From the NCBI GenBank assembly GCA_017163975.1, contig JAFFSR010000364.1, positions 550,001-614,000 of the forward strand: a DNA stretch of 64,000 nt. Reading direction: 5' to 3'. This document shows, in pieces, positions 24,450-36,856 of the stretch. The DNA is from Anastatus disparis (lineage: Eukaryota; Arthropoda; Insecta; Hymenoptera; Eupelmidae). The translations under genes and the position numbers were made by a program. The notes beneath the pieces are model-generated. The model was not told the origin of the DNA. It did no database searches and saw only the letters and a program-made list of their open reading frames with translations. Every line of letters starts with the position of its first letter. Position 1 is the first letter of the stretch.

Positions 24450-27082
24450 TAGTCAACAATTTTCGGAAGATTTTATTCATAGTGAGGCTGTGGTAGAACA
24501 GCTCAACGAGACTTCAAGTAATTTGAAATTAAACATTTCACCAACTAAAATGCCTCAAAGTATCAATATTAAGATACGAGAATCTTATGCTCTCCGAAAA
24601 AGAAAACAAATGAACGATGCATTTGATTCACAAATAGCAAGTAATATGATGAAAGTCTACGATATAACGGATTTGCCCGCATTGAATGAAAATAATGAAT
24701 GTAAAACAAATGATAAATGGATTGAGAATATTAAAATTGCATTAGATAATTGTTCAAATTTTCTTAAGAGAGTGCGATTGTTGAGTATTATACCAAGTGA
24801 TATTTCCAAAGATTATTTATTATCAGTTTTATCAAATGTAACTATTTATATGATTGATCAAGCACGATCATTGGTAAATAATAAAAACATTTACAAGCAG
24901 TCTGAGAACTATTGTGGCCATTCTTTGGATAGTGAAATTTTAATGAAAGTAAAGGATTATCATCTGAACGATGATTTCAATTGTTCTCATTAAAGTGCAA
25001 ATAAAAGCGACACAGTATCTATCAAAGAAAATGGTATAAAAACTAAAAAAGTCAAACGCCTTCTTAAGCGAAGTATAAAAGAAATATATTAATTATTCAA
25101 AGACGAAAATCCTGAAATTAAAATAAAAATTGGTAAATCAACATTCTACGCTTTAAGACCAAAGTGGGTTATATCACATCCACCCACCGATTCGTGTTCT
25201 TGCGTTTACTGCAAGAATCTTAAACTCATGTTAGATGCTTTGAATAATTATAAAAAAGAGAATAAACAAGACATTGCAGATTTGAAATTGAAAATATGTT
25301 CTTCACTTTTTTGTTCAAAAGATGATATGAAATGTGTACTAAGAGAATGTAAAGAATGTCCCATTGGAGATTATATTGATTTACAAGTAATTTCTTTGAC
25401 AGAAGAAGATTTATATAAAGAAATAATTTATGGTGTTTGGGAAAAATCAAATTTACTGAATAAAACTAGCACGATTAAAAATTTCTTAATAGAGTTAAGA
25501 GAGCGCGCTCTCACTGTAAGTGCTCATAAATTGGTTAAAGTAATTCAACATATAGCAATTAAAGAGGTTAAACTTTTAGCGAAGAATAATGACTTCCAAT
25601 TAGTTATTCATGTCGATTTTGCAGAAAATTGGACAGTTCTGCTCCAAAATGAAATTCGAAGCTATCATTGGAGTAAAAACCATAATATCAATATTTATGT
25701 CAGTATGCCATTTTGGAAATGATAAAACAGTCAATTATGTCACCATCTCTGACGATATTAAACATGATTTGTCTCATGCCCTAACGGCTATAAATTTAAT
25801 TATCGACAACTTAAACCAAAAACATATTGCGCAAGATCTTAATGAAATCATAACCATTTCCGATGGAGCTGCCAGTCATTTTAAAAATAGATATCAATTC
25901 TATGAGCTTCAAAACTCAAAAGTAAACAGAAAAAGGCTTTTTTCTGCAAAAGGTCATGGTAAAGGCGCTTGTGACGGTATTGGTGGTTTAGTTAAACATT
26001 ATGCTACTACGCATAATCTGTTCAAGAAGAGTGCATATTTTATTAGAAACGCTGAAAATTTCGCCTTTTACGTGTCAAAATATACTCTGTCGATTAACAT
26101 TCTTGTTATCCGCAAGGATGAGTTAGAAGTTTTTCGACAGACAAAAAAAATGGAATGGTTAGGAAATGCAAAAGAAATTAAAGGTATTCAAAAGATTCAC
26201 TGTTGGAAAAGTGAACGAAACCAAATCTACACTGCCAAAACTTCGAGACATGAGTGGCAAGAAGTAAATTGAAAGGTTTTATTCAAATTCGGATTTTTTT
26301 ATTCACATTAGTTCTCAATTCATTAGTGTTCATTTCTTAATTGTATCGCATATTATTTGTTCATTGAAAATGACCAAATAATATATTTGAGTATTTAAAA
26401 AATTCATCTTTTCAAAATTCAACATTGAAATTCAAAATTCAAAATTCAAATTTCAAAATTCAAAATTCAAAATAAATATATTTTTTTAAAGTTTCAGCAT
26501 TTTTTTTTAAACTTCAAATCGTCATAACTTTGGTTCTAATTGATCAAAATATTCGATCCAGGGTTTATTCGAAACATTATCGTTAATATTTTTGATATAT
26601 TAATAAATAAGAGCATAAAAATAATTGTAAAAACACGTAAAGTTGGAAAAATAGTACGATGCGCCATGGTATCAATGTTTTAAAATCAAAAATATAAAAA
26701 AAAACGTTTAAAAATCTGTTAAAAAAAAATAAGGCAAAATCGCATATTCTCACCTACCCTAAGAGTTAGTATTTTTTGTGTATAAAATCATATAAAAATT
26801 AAAAAAAAAAAAAAAAATTTAGTTTTTGAGAAAATCGTGTTTGAAAAAAATCGCTTTTTTTCGGTTTTTCGTAAATAACTCAGTGTTAGAGGTTCATTTT
26901 CAATTTTCGAATTTTCGTTTTTACATCCAATACTAAAATTGCTGTAGTAAGAAAAAAAAATTTTTTTGAGCGTTCTACGAGGTAAATTTTATCTTCATAT
27001 ACATAAAAGAAGGTATTTTTATTACTTAGAAGAAAAAAAATTCGATCAGTGACGGCCTGCATAAATCTGAATGGAATCAGCC

Positions 27083-27526
27083 TAATAACTTTTTCTTCTA
27101 AAATGAAAACTTTTTGAGTTAATAGTTTATAATGTGTGATAATCAGCATCGATGATTTACGACAAAATTTGAACTTTTTCAATATTTGAGAAAACATATT
27201 TCTAAAAATATAGCTTAGTTCTTTATGTGACTTATGAAAAAAAGTCTTTTAACAACTTCTCTTCAAAGCTGATAGATTTTGAGATAGAAATAATATAAAA
27301 CAATTTATAAAATTTGTGAATTTTTATCTCAAAATCTATCAGCTTTATAGAGAAGTTGTTAAAAGACTTTTTTTATAAATCACATAAATAACTAAGCTAT
27401 ATTTTTAGAAATGTTTTCTCAAATATTGAAAAAGTTCAAATTTGGTCCTAAATCACCGATGCTGATTATCTTACATTATAAACTATTAACTCAAAAAGTT
27501 TTTATTTTAGAAGAAAAAGTTATTAA
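27083..27526. mobile_element. 444-bp hairpin element in the right inverted repeat
   Basis: TAATAACTTTTTCTTCTAAA at the left pairs with the inverted copy ending at about 27526, and the arms match almost throughout with a centre near 27310. The left inverted repeat of the host transposon has no such sequence at the matching position, so this is a later insertion. The target duplication is unclear. Confidence 0.65.
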
Positions 27527-27550
27527 CATTTTTTGTTACACTTATCATAA

Positions 27551-28147
27551 AGAAAAAGATTTTGCGTTCAAATAATAGGATCCTTATATTGTTTATTTTT
27601 TAACATTTCTGAGTTTGAGAATAGTTGTTTTGTACCGGTTTGGACAATGTACAAACCGCGACAACACAAGCTTATGTTAGATTAGAGTTCGTCAAAATAT
27701 ATCTTATGAATGTAAGATTATGCGATGTTGTCACGTTTTCATGATTGCTTACTACTACTTGAAACTTGAAAGTCTACTTTTAACAACTATCAATGAATTT
27801 TTCATTTTAATTATGCAGAACACAATTGTGAATTCTTATAATTGAATTTAATGATTTTTTATGATGAGAAAATTAAATGTTTCTGAATTTATTTTTTCAG
27901 TTCTATATTGACTTCCGTAGTTGGCTAAGAACTACCTTAACAATTATGACGCAAAACTAATCATATTAACCTTTATATCCTTTTATTTTGAAATATGTTC
28001 TTTTATTTATTTAAATGATGGATGAAATTGATTTTACATACATTTTTTATGCGACATCAAAAAGATTTTCATAAAATTACTCCTTATGTAATAATGATGT
28101 ATATTTTAACATATATGCGTTAGTGCAAATGATTATCATTTTAATAA
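27551..28147. other. spacer
   Basis: This is mixed sequence with no open frame. At 27909-27940 it carries the inverted partner of 16739-16770 (TAAGGTAGTTCTTAGCCAA on the minus strand). Confidence 0.4.
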
Positions 28148-29010
28148 CCCATATGGAAAAAATTTTTGGATATAATTGTAAATAACTGTTAATAACTGTA
28201 AATAAATATAAATAAATGTAAATAATTGTAAATAACTGTAGAAAAGTGTTGAAAAATGTGGGAATTGAGACATAAATAACAGTTGTTTACAATTATTTAC
28301 AATTATTTACTGTTATTTACATTTATTTACAGTTATTAACTGTTATTTACACTTATTAACTGTTAATTACACTTATTTGCAGTTATTTATATTTATTTAC
28401 AGTTATTTACATTTATTCACTTTTTTCACAATTATTTACAGTTATTTACGATTATTTATAGTTTTTTACAATTATTTGCAGTTATTTACATTTTCGAAAA
28501 TTATCACAAATTTATTCAATAATTTTATATATAGGCGAAAATTTTTAAAAATGTGAATTACTGTAAATAATTGTAAAAAACTATGGAAAATTGTAAATAG
28601 TTGTAAATAATTATAAATAACTGTAAATAACTGTAAAAAACTGTAAATAACTGTAAATAACTATAAATAATTATAAATAATTATTAATAACATGAAATTA
28701 TCCACTAATTCTAAAATTTTTGAAAATGTTAATAACTGTAAATAATTATGAATAACTGTAAATAATTATGAATAATTGTAAATAACTATAAAAAACTGTA
28801 AATAATTGTAAATAATTGTAAATAACTGTAAATAACAGTTAATAACAGTAAATAACTGTAAATAACTGTAAATAATAGTAATTAATAATAAATAATAGTA
28901 AATAACTGTAAATAACTATTATTTATGTCTCAATTCCTACATTTTTTAACAGTTATTTACAATTATTTACTATTATTTACAGTTTTTCACATAAATTATT
29001 TCCATATGGG
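28148..29010. mobile_element. foldback element with TGTAAATAAC 10-bp repeat arms, CCCATATGG ends
   Basis: The ends CCCATATGGAAAAAATTTTT and its inverse (ending TTTCCATATGGG at 29010) bound 863 bases. Nearly all of the interior is degenerate 10-mers TGTAAATAAC on one arm and GTTATTTACA on the other, switching orientation more than once. No gene is present. A 0.3 kb relative lies at 56061-56377 inside an intron. Confidence 0.75.
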
Positions 29011-30441
29011 AAATAATAATATTCAATATAGGCACTCAGGAAAATGTTTTGAACCATAGTAAACAATAAGGTGAAAATTAACTATATTGATCTGGAAACG
29101 TTCCTGCTATATTAAAAACATTTAGCTCTTTTAATCAAATAATAAATAATATTAAAAAATTTTGCTCAAGACAAATTTTAATTTCAATTATTTATAATAA
29201 TATAGCTGAAAATATTAAGAATAAAGCTCATAATTATATGTTGCATCATTGAAAAAAATATCAGCAAGCATAAATCGAATGCAAATAACATTTTTAAATT
29301 TCAAAAATATTCTTGAGAATAAATGTATTTTCATCTTATCATTAATAACAGGATTTTTACCTGTATTATTTATCAAAATAATATTTCCATATTAACTTGA
29401 TTAGAATGTAAGCTTTTGTTATTGTACCTTTTGCAAATTTTATAAATTTTTTTCATAGATAACCAAATTTTTTTTTTATAGATATACATGCTACAGGGTG
29501 AACAAACTTAAATTTAATTTCACTGGTTTTTGTATGTCTCTTTCATTTTCTATTGCAAAAGTAAATTCATTTTCGAAAACCAATGACTGTAGAAAAAAAT
29601 AAAGAGAAAGTTGTATTTCACTTTAGAAAAGCAATATTTTATCGAGTATTTTATTCAATAAGGAAAAATTTATTTTATCACTTCGTTTTTATGATTTATC
29701 TTTATTAAACAAAATATCGCTTCGTATTATACGACATGCTGCTTCCCTCTTACTTTTTGATACAATATAAAACTTGCAAACAAATTATTTGGTTAAAAAA
29801 ATACTGAATTACTAGACCTGCACCTAACGCGATACAATCGACAAAGTATATGCAATAATATTGTATTAAAAAATTTATTATGGTTTCTGGAATTTATTGT
29901 ATAATTAATTTTAAAATACAATTCATCCATTTTCTTTAAATAATAATAAAGTTGCAACTTATCCAAACTTATGATTTTATAATTTGATAAACAATAAAGA
30001 TAAAATGAATTATGAAGTATTCATGAAATTCGTCATATTGAAGTTACTTATAAAATAAATGATTACATTTATAAAATAATGTACTAAAATGATTCTTTAC
30101 TATTCAAAAAAGCTAGAAAATGTACACAAAAGCTAATATATATAATGGATTTGAATAAGTATAACATTTATTTATAGAATGCAAGATGCTATATGACAAT
30201 GCCTCAAAATCATAATGCAATAATAAAAATGAACTTAAGAAATTTATAAACTAATAAATTAATTTTGCTTTAGAGTTAAAAATAAAAAAATTAAAATAAA
30301 CTTTTTCTTATTTAATATACGCTACATATACTTTGCAATATATAAAGAATCATCTTGCATATTAAAGATATAATTAACTTTGATTTCATAAAAATAACAT
30401 TTTTTTAGATTTAATATTGTAAACTTTAAAAATAACTTAAG
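29011..30441. other. AT-rich sequence without recognisable feature
   Basis: The stretch is strongly AT-rich with no sustained frame and no clear inverted ends. Confidence 0.5.
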
Positions 30442-30900
30442 TTATGTAATTACATTCATATCCTTTGTTTTGTCAATATTTTTTTCTGACTCATTATTAT
30501 CATCAGAAAAGCTACTAGTGTTGATTCGATCACTATCATTAATTTTGGAAAATTTTGGACGAACTTCATCCTCCAAACTGTAAGCTTCTTCCAATCCACC
30601 TAATAACATCATGACAAAATTATTTGATTGTAAGTTTCTATATGAAAAGTATTTATAAAGATGCTCATCATACTTACAAGCTAAATCAGCTATTAAAATT
30701 GTTACAATCAATCCTGGTGGATTTTTATCATCTTCATAATAAGCTCTATATATTTTATTTTTTTGAAAATCATTAACATCTTTTGGTTTTTTTTTTTTAA
30801 ATTCCACTATTCTATCAATAGAGATAACGTCAATTATGTCATCTTTTAAATACTTCACTCTTGCATGAGTTACTTCCAAAGACATGATTGATTTCTGCAA
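30442..30900 (-). CDS. possible exon of a BEN-associated hypothetical protein
   Basis: An open frame of 152 codons on the minus strand contains ARVKYLKDDIIDVISIDRI and FQKNKIYRAYYEDDKNPPG, followed by an acidic, Ser/Asn-rich tail. The first part resembles the short domain before the BEN domain in multicopy insect proteins, but no BEN domain is visible here. TTTGCAG just upstream of the ATG could be a splice acceptor and AATGTAATT near 30450 a donor, so this may be one internal exon. Whether it is a host gene, a gene copy or a transposon gene cannot be told from the sequence. Confidence 0.4.
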   Translation of the reverse strand: MQKSIMSLEVTHARVKYLKDDIIDVISIDRIVEFKKKKPKDVNDFQKNKIYRAYYEDDKNPPGLIVTILIADLACKYDEHLYKYFSYRNLQSNNFVMMLLGGLEEAYSLEDEVRPKFSKINDSDRINTSSFSDDNNESEKNIDKTKDMNVIT

Positions 30901-31149
30901 ATAAACGCACCAAATATGTCTATAATATATACTTTATAACAAAATTTATCATTGTAAAACCATATTCTTGAAACTGAAATTACAAATATAATAAACATTC
31001 ATATCAATGGTTTAAAATACTTAAGTTGTTATGATTTTAAATAATCATGTTTAAGTCATTGATCTGAAAATTAGAAATTATAATTAACATCTTATTAAGC
31101 ATTAAAAAGCATGTTATTAATAAAATAAAACAAGAATGATTGTTACTGA

Positions 31150-31274
31150 AGCTGGAATTCATAGACCCAACTCAAGTAATGATTGTTAGTCAAATTATGT
31201 CTTTATCTCTCTCATGATCTAAAAAAAGATAGATGATGCAACCGTTACTCAAGTTAGGTTTATGAATTCCAGCC
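31150..31274. mobile_element. 125-bp palindromic MITE, GGCTGGAATTCATA family
   Basis: AGCTGGAATTCATAGACCCA at the left pairs with the inverted TAGGTTTATGAATTCCAGCC at the right. A partial, degraded relative seems to follow at about 31300-31370, and another lies at about 38993-39141. Confidence 0.65.
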
Positions 31275-31637
31275 TTAAACCTCATTGTCTTTGTTCCCGT
31301 CCTTATAAGAAAAAAAAGACAAATAATCCAACCGCTACTTGAATGGAGTTTATAAATTTGAATCTTCAATTGATAGATTTATTATTTTATCGAATCAACA
31401 AAGGAACATGTTGTAGATAGGATGGACATTATGCCCGACAAAAGTGGTAGAGTACACATGCTATAATCTTACGATGATTATCTTACATGTGAGTTAGTTC
31501 AAATTAAACTTTCTGATTGGACAATCCAGGCTCCTTGACCCAGAGTGATAATCTATATAATATTCTCTTTGGCACATTCATTTAATATCTTATGTCCTTA
31601 TAATTAAAAGTTGTGCACTGCTAGAGTAATCTCCCAG
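31275..31637. other. spacer with degraded MITE remnant
   Basis: Apart from a weak partial copy of the preceding MITE (about 31300-31370) I see nothing here. Confidence 0.4.
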
Positions 31638-31743
31638 GGTCCGTATTCAGTAACTGTCTCGCGAACGAGATAGACCTGAAGAAGCTCTCTGTTTGGTCAA
31701 TGCAGCTCTTATCGCTTGTGAGACGCTTACAGAATAACCCCCA
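31638..31743. mobile_element. 106-bp GC-richer miniature inverted-repeat element
   Basis: GGGTCCGTATTCAGTAACTG at the left is partly inverted at the right (CGCTTACAGAATAACCCCC), with GTCTC next to both. The base composition is clearly higher in GC than the surroundings. Confidence 0.5.
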
Positions 31744-32108
31744 ACCTCGGGCTTTTTACATTATGTTCTTTATATCGTGCTTTGTGTACTAGGCTACTTA
31801 AATGTACTACAAAGGAGAGACCATTAAGAAGCGAAATTGGCGGGACAACAAGAAAGCGTTCTTTTCAATGTCCGGTTTTTTAATATTTTTATATATTTAA
31901 ACTTCATTTTTTGTCAATATTTATTGAAGATAAATGCAAAAAAATAGTACACTAAAAAACGCATTGAGAACATAGCCACTAGTAAATATTTAAATGAAAA
32001 AATAAATTGAAGCTTGTTCTTTTATTACGCTTCCATTCTTTTTCAACACGCATATATTAGTTTGAACAAGATAAATATTTAATATTATAGAAATAATTTA
32101 TCTGAAAA
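31744..32108. other. spacer
   Basis: No gene or repeat boundary is visible. CACTAGT at about 31978 could be the CACTA-type end of the transposon whose possible exons follow, but no matching 3' end was found. Confidence 0.25.
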
Positions 32109-32690
32109 ATGCAAAGAAAAAATAAATTGTATTTATTTGACGAATCTGCTGCAATTACGGAATATGCGAGAAATAAAATTAAAAGATTTAAAAGGACACA
32201 GGTAAGTACATGCACTTTGCTCACTTTATAATTATATTATACATTTTATTTATCTTCAAATACATTAGATTTTGATTCATGAAATTTTAATTTATTTATA
32301 ATTTAATATTATTCTTAATAATTTCTTTATATACATTTTTGTTGTTACAGGAAATGTTTGCTAGTAATAATCCAGTTAACAGTAATTTAATTAAACAAAC
32401 ATGTTTTACAAACGATTTGCAGTTAAATATTAATGGAATAAGTAATGTTGAAGAGAAAAGTAACTCAGAGTTTTCATCTTTAATCAATCCCTCCATATCA
32501 ATAGATGACCATAAATTGGATTTAATCTATCCTTCAACATTGGAATTAATACAAGTAATTTTAAAAAAATTTTGTATTTATAGAAATATTGTAAAAATTT
32601 TAGATGACTGATGACTCTAACTTGAATATGGAAAGTGATATCACACATGAAGGACTACCACAATCATTTGTAGCATCATTTGATGTAAGT
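32109..32690 (+). CDS. possible 5' exons of a CACTA/EnSpm-like transposase gene
   Basis: Three short exons can be read. Exon 1 (32109-32201) starts with ATG and ends at CAG|GTAAGT. Exon 2 runs from TTACAG|GAAATG at about 32351 to ATACAA|GTAATT at 32551. Exon 3 begins after ATTTTAG at about 32600 with ATGACTGATGAC and ends at GAT|GTAAGT near 32685. The splice phases agree, and the last exon is acidic. The next acceptor with a compatible phase that I noticed is TTTTCAG|ATG at 42989, which begins the transposase body. The link across about 10 kb of inserted elements is a hypothesis; the exons could belong to another gene. Confidence 0.35.
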
Positions 32691-33570
32691 TACATTAATT
32701 ATGTATTTATTGTTTATTTTAAATACATTAAAATACAATAATTTTAAAATTAATATATCAATTAATTAAGTTATCTTTTTACAATTATGCATGTATTATA
32801 AATTATGAAGGACACATGCATCATCTATAAACATATAAATAAATAATTTAAAAATTAAATTCAATGAGTACATTCAAAATGTCTTTATCAATTTATTAAA
32901 TATAAAAACAAAGGATGTTTGATAGTATCTTTATTGATATTGTTTATTTTATCAATGCTGTATGTCCATTGAAATTTATTATTACAAGTGATTGTCAAAA
33001 ATAATTATTTTTAGATTTCTAAAAAATAATTTTATAAATTTATTTTGGAATAATGATTTTACATAATTTGAGAATAATATTTTCTCTGTTAATTTTGATA
33101 CTATATTTTTTTGGATATTCGTTTTATTTAGCAAGCAAACATTGTTTTTAGTTTTATTTTATAACATTAACAGATGTATACATCACGATTCATTATAACT
33201 TTTTAAGATCTCAATAGAAATACTTTTAGTGAAAATTTTAAAAAATTTATAAAGTAAATTTTCATTAAAATTTCTTGTTGTTGAAAGTGAGAGACTTTAC
33301 GTCAAAAATATAATGTTTGAACAAATCATCTGTTGTTATTAAAATTAATTCAGTAAACAACATTTATAACTATAAAATACATTTATTGAATCATCTAAAT
33401 AATTGATGAATATTATGCAAAATACAATTATATATTTTTCATGTCACTTCTATTTTAGAGATTATATTTATAAAATTTTATACAGATGAGTGTGACATTG
33501 AATTTCAAGTGAATATTATCATAATATTATGATCCTTATGTTGTGATTTGAATATATATATATATACATA
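32691..33570. other. AT-rich spacer or intron sequence
   Basis: No gene or repeat is evident. If the gene model above is right, this is intron. Confidence 0.4.
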
Positions 33571-34524
33571 CAGTACCGTCCATAAATTCGTGAACAAAAT
33601 TTTGAAAAACATCGCTCCTTTAAAGGGCATTATCTCTGGTTCTAATGGTCGTAGAATAAAAATCAAAAAAGTAAATTAAAGTATACAAAAAATACTAACT
33701 TTTTATGGTGTTTCAAATTTTTCCAAACCATTTTTTCCATTTTTTATCCTTCTTTAAAAAAATGTCAATTTTTCACATTTTTAACATTTTTTCAATCACT
33801 TATATCTTTTTTGAAAATGATTATTAATGAAAAATTCCAACGGGAATCGAAAGAATTCTAAAAAATCTAAAATTTATCACTAATGGTTTTTTTCCTACGA
33901 AGCTTATTTAGGTAGTTATAAACAATCCAATGTTAAGAAGTACTATAATAAAATTACGAATAATTTAACGAAAACATCAATGAAAATTTAATTATTTCAA
34001 CATATTTGTATATAAACTTTTTAAAATTATTTATTGTCATAATTTTTTAGGAAAAAACTTTAATTTTTGACAAAATAATACTTAATTTTTCAAGAAATAT
34101 GGAAAAAAAAATATTCTGAATCATTATTTGCATATTATTATTCGTGTTTTTATTATACTACATCACAACATTCAATTGCTTATAACTACCTAAATAAGCT
34201 TCGTAGGAAAAAAAACCATTAGTGATAAATTTTAGATTTTTTAGAATTCTTTCGATTCCCGTTGGAATTTTTCATTAATAATCATTTTCAAAAAAGATAT
34301 AAGTGATTGAAAAAATGTTTAAAAATGTGAAAATTGACATTTTTTTAAAGAAGAATAAAAATGGAAAAATGGTTTGGAAAAATTTTAAACACCATAAAAA
34401 GTTAGTATTTTTTGTATACTTTAATTTACTTTTTTGATTTTTATTCTACGACCATTAGAACCAGAGATAATGCTCTTTAAAGGAGCGATGTTTTTCAAAA
34501 TTTTGTTCACGAATTTATGGATTT

Positions 34525-34530
<6 letters not shown>
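33571..34530. mobile_element. 960-bp palindromic element with Tc1-like ends
   Basis: CAGTACCGTCCATAAATTCG (after TA at 33569-33570) pairs with the inverted end at 34530, and the arms match over about 370 bases (for example ATTCTTTCGATTCCCGTTGG, inverted near 33840). CAGT ends and a TA target are typical of Tc1/mariner relatives. No transposase is present. Confidence 0.75.

Positions 34531-34609
<79 letters not shown>
34530..34609. repeat. (TA)n microsatellite
   Basis: About 80 bases of nearly pure TA directly follow the palindromic element. Confidence 0.9.
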
Positions 34610-34619
<10 letters not shown>

Positions 34620-34948
34620 CTATATACTACTGGAAGTTTTTGCAATATCTCTATAATTTTTCAATTAAAGCTTAAATATTATTCATCACATTTCATTTAA
34701 AACTTGTATACAGATTTATAGGTTCGCACCTTAATAGACCTTTCTTTCTGATAGGAAAAATATCTTTTATCAATGATTATTAAATTGCTTAGAACTTTAA
34801 ATAACTATTGTAATAATTAATAATAATTTATTTAAATTTTGTACAAATTCCTTATTTCTTGAAATTTTTATTCATGTTTTAATATACTAGTTATAATACC
34901 TGTGATGAAATGATTTCTGTAACCATATTATTGGATGCCATCATTGCT
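34610..34948. other. spacer
   Basis: I see no gene or repeat here. Confidence 0.5.
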
Positions 34949-34950
34949 TA

Positions 34951-36856
34951 CCCTGTTCAAAATAATGACGTCTTTGAAAGATGTCTCTGAAAAACGTCTT
35001 TGAAGACGTCTTTGGTCGTATCTTAGATTGGAACAAAATAAGACGTCATTTTGTCAATTTTTAGAAAAGATAATAAACAAATGATGTCTTTCTTATAATT
35101 TGATAATTTCAGAGACGTATTTTTTCAATAAAAATTCATTGTCAAATACGTGATTTTTACAAAATTCGTTAATTTTTTTAATCAAATGACGTAATATTCC
35201 TTAAATTTTGAAATTCAATTAATACGTCTTTCGGCAACGACGCCCTGTTGAAAATAATGACGTCTATTTAAGACGTCTTTAATGATGTCTTTGACGTTTT
35301 TCAAATTGGAACAAAATAAGACATTTTCTAAATACTTGTTATAAACAAATAACGTCTTCCTTCCTGAATTATGTCATCAAAAGACGTATTTCTACGGTGA
35401 TACAGATATTAAAAAAGGTCTTTTTAGACGTCATTTTCTTTAAATCTAGAAAAAAATAACGTCATTTTTCATGAAGTATGTCATTGAAAAATGTCTTTAG
35501 ATGATATTCATTTCCCATTAAAGGGAAAAACAAAAACAAGGGAAACATCGTAGTTTCAACTTTTCGAAAAACGAAGAGTTTTTGTGTTTAAACTGAGAGC
35601 ATTCTAGCCTTATATATCTGCGTCTTTGAAATTTGTATGAGGGATCGCAAATCTAGAAAAAACGCCACTAGTGACTTACAGTCGATTTGGTGGGTGATTA
35701 CGTCAATTTAATTTTAAGTTACTAGGTAGCATTTTTTCTAGATTTGCGATCCCTCATACAAATTTTAAAGACGCAGATATATAAGGCTGGAACGCTCTCA
35801 GTTTAAACGCAAATCCTCTTTGTTTTTCGAAGAGTTGAAAATACGATGTTTACCTCGTTTTTGTTTTTTTCCTTTAAATGTGAAATAAATATTATGTGAA
35901 GTCATTTTTCAATGACATACTTCATGAAAAATGACGTAATGTTTTCCTTAATTTGAAGAAAATGACGTCTGAAAAGACCTTTTTTAATATCTGTATCACC
36001 GTAGAAATACGTCTTTTGATGACATAATCCAGGAAGGAAGACGTTATTTGTTTATAACAAGTTTTTAGAAAATGTCTTATTTTGTTTTAATTTGAAATGC
36101 GTCAAAGACATCTTTAAAGACGTTTTAAATAGACATAATTATTTTCAACAGAGCGTCGTAGCCGAAAGACGTATTAATTAAATTTAAAAATTTAAGGGAT
36201 ATAACGTTATTTGTTTAAAAACATTAACGAATTTTGTGAAAATGACGTCTTTAACTATGAATTTTTATTAAAAAAATACGTATTTAAAAATATTAAATTA
36301 TGACGAAAGACGTCATTTGTTTATTATCTTTCCTAAACATTGAAAAAAGACGTCTTATATTGTGCCAATCTAAGACACAACGAAAGGCGTCTTTAAGGGG
36401 TGTCCTCATACCGGCACAGAGATTTACCTTATCTACATTTGAATTATGCATTTTAATACAAATTTAACTATTTTTGACTAAAATTCATAGAAGAAGCACA
36501 TTCTTAACATTCTAAAGAATTTATTGCAACGTCAAAAGACAGAATAAAAGTTAAAATGAAGACCAAAACTGCATAATACGATTATTCATAACTACATTAA
36601 AAATTTAATCGTATTAAGCAGTTTTCGCCTTTATTTTTACCATTATATTGTCTTATGTTGCAATAAATTCTTTGGCATGTTAAGAATATGCCCCTCCTAC
36701 GAATTTTAGTCATGAATAGTTAAATTTTTATTAAAACTCATAATTTAAATGTAGATAAAGTAGGACTCTATGTCGGTATGAGGATTCCCCTTAAAGAGGT
36801 TTTTCAAAGGCGTTTTTCAAAGACGTCTTCGAAAGACGTCATCGTTTTCAACAGGG
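34951..36856. mobile_element. 1.9 kb foldback with GACGTCTTT repeat arms, TA target duplication, self-nested
   Basis: The ends CCCTGTTCAAAATAATGACG and the inverse ending at 36856 are flanked by TA (34949-34950 and 36857-36858). Both arms are degenerate 12-13-mers around GACGTCTTTGAAA. A second, internal pair of ends of the same type lies at 35243 (CCCTGTTGAAAATAATGACG) and 36153 (inverted), so one copy sits in another. A non-repetitive palindrome forms the centre (about 35520-35880). The right outer arm is interrupted by a TTAA-flanked element. No gene. Confidence 0.75.
36397..36790. mobile_element. 394-bp palindromic MITE, GGGGTGTCCTCATACCGG family, TTAA duplication
   Basis: It is flanked by TTAA (36393-36396 and 36791-36794). 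The ends GGGGTGTCCTCATACCGGCA and the inverted TGTCGGTATGAGGATTCCCC match with few changes, and the arms pair further inward (ATTTATTGCAACGTCAAAAG region near 36520). It differs in sequence from the other TTAA hairpins but has the same size. Confidence 0.7.

Larger units (their letters stand above)
21544..26272 (+). pseudogene. transposase of the 7.5 kb transposon (DFxENW/SDG/HGKG type), split and decayed
   Basis: The ATG at 21544 begins a frame that stops being colinear at 21772, where a palindromic element is inserted. The frame resumes, unshifted, at 24452. TAA codons at 24991-24993 and 25090-25092 interrupt it, and a frameshift near 25705 moves the rest into another frame ending at 26272. 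Visible motifs are a possible zinc site (VCSSC near the N terminus), CSCVYCKNLKLML followed by Cys-rich CKECPIGDY, then DFAENW (about 25615), ISDGAASHFKNR (about 25858) and GHGKGACDGIGG (about 25950). This set is shared by a transposase-like family common in arthropods and cnidarians and resembles Sola-type DDE enzymes; I did not verify the superfamily. It would cut and join the long inverted ends. Confidence 0.65.
20033..27550 (+). mobile_element. 7.5 kb DNA transposon with very long terminal inverted repeats, Sola-like (superfamily uncertain)
   Basis: The left end (about 20033-21170) and right end (about 26475-27550) are inverted copies of each other over roughly 700 bases once later insertions are discounted. 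Matching blocks include GATAAGTGTAACAAAAAATG, GGCTGATTCCATTC, CGATTTTGCCTTATTTTTTT and ATACCATGGCGCATCGTACT. The left end is interrupted by a TTAA-flanked MITE and the right end by a hairpin at 27083-27526. One transposase gene lies between, itself split by another element. The outermost bases and the target duplication could not be fixed. Confidence 0.7.

Noticed and set aside
28148..29010. A CRISPR-like or satellite array
   Set aside because: The repeats are about 10 bp, have no spacers, and switch orientation within a bounded palindrome, so it is a foldback element in a eukaryotic genome.
34421..34700. Open frames made of alternating Tyr-Ile on both strands
   Set aside because: They are translations of the (TA)n microsatellite and have no protein meaning. 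The same holds for 54638-54889.
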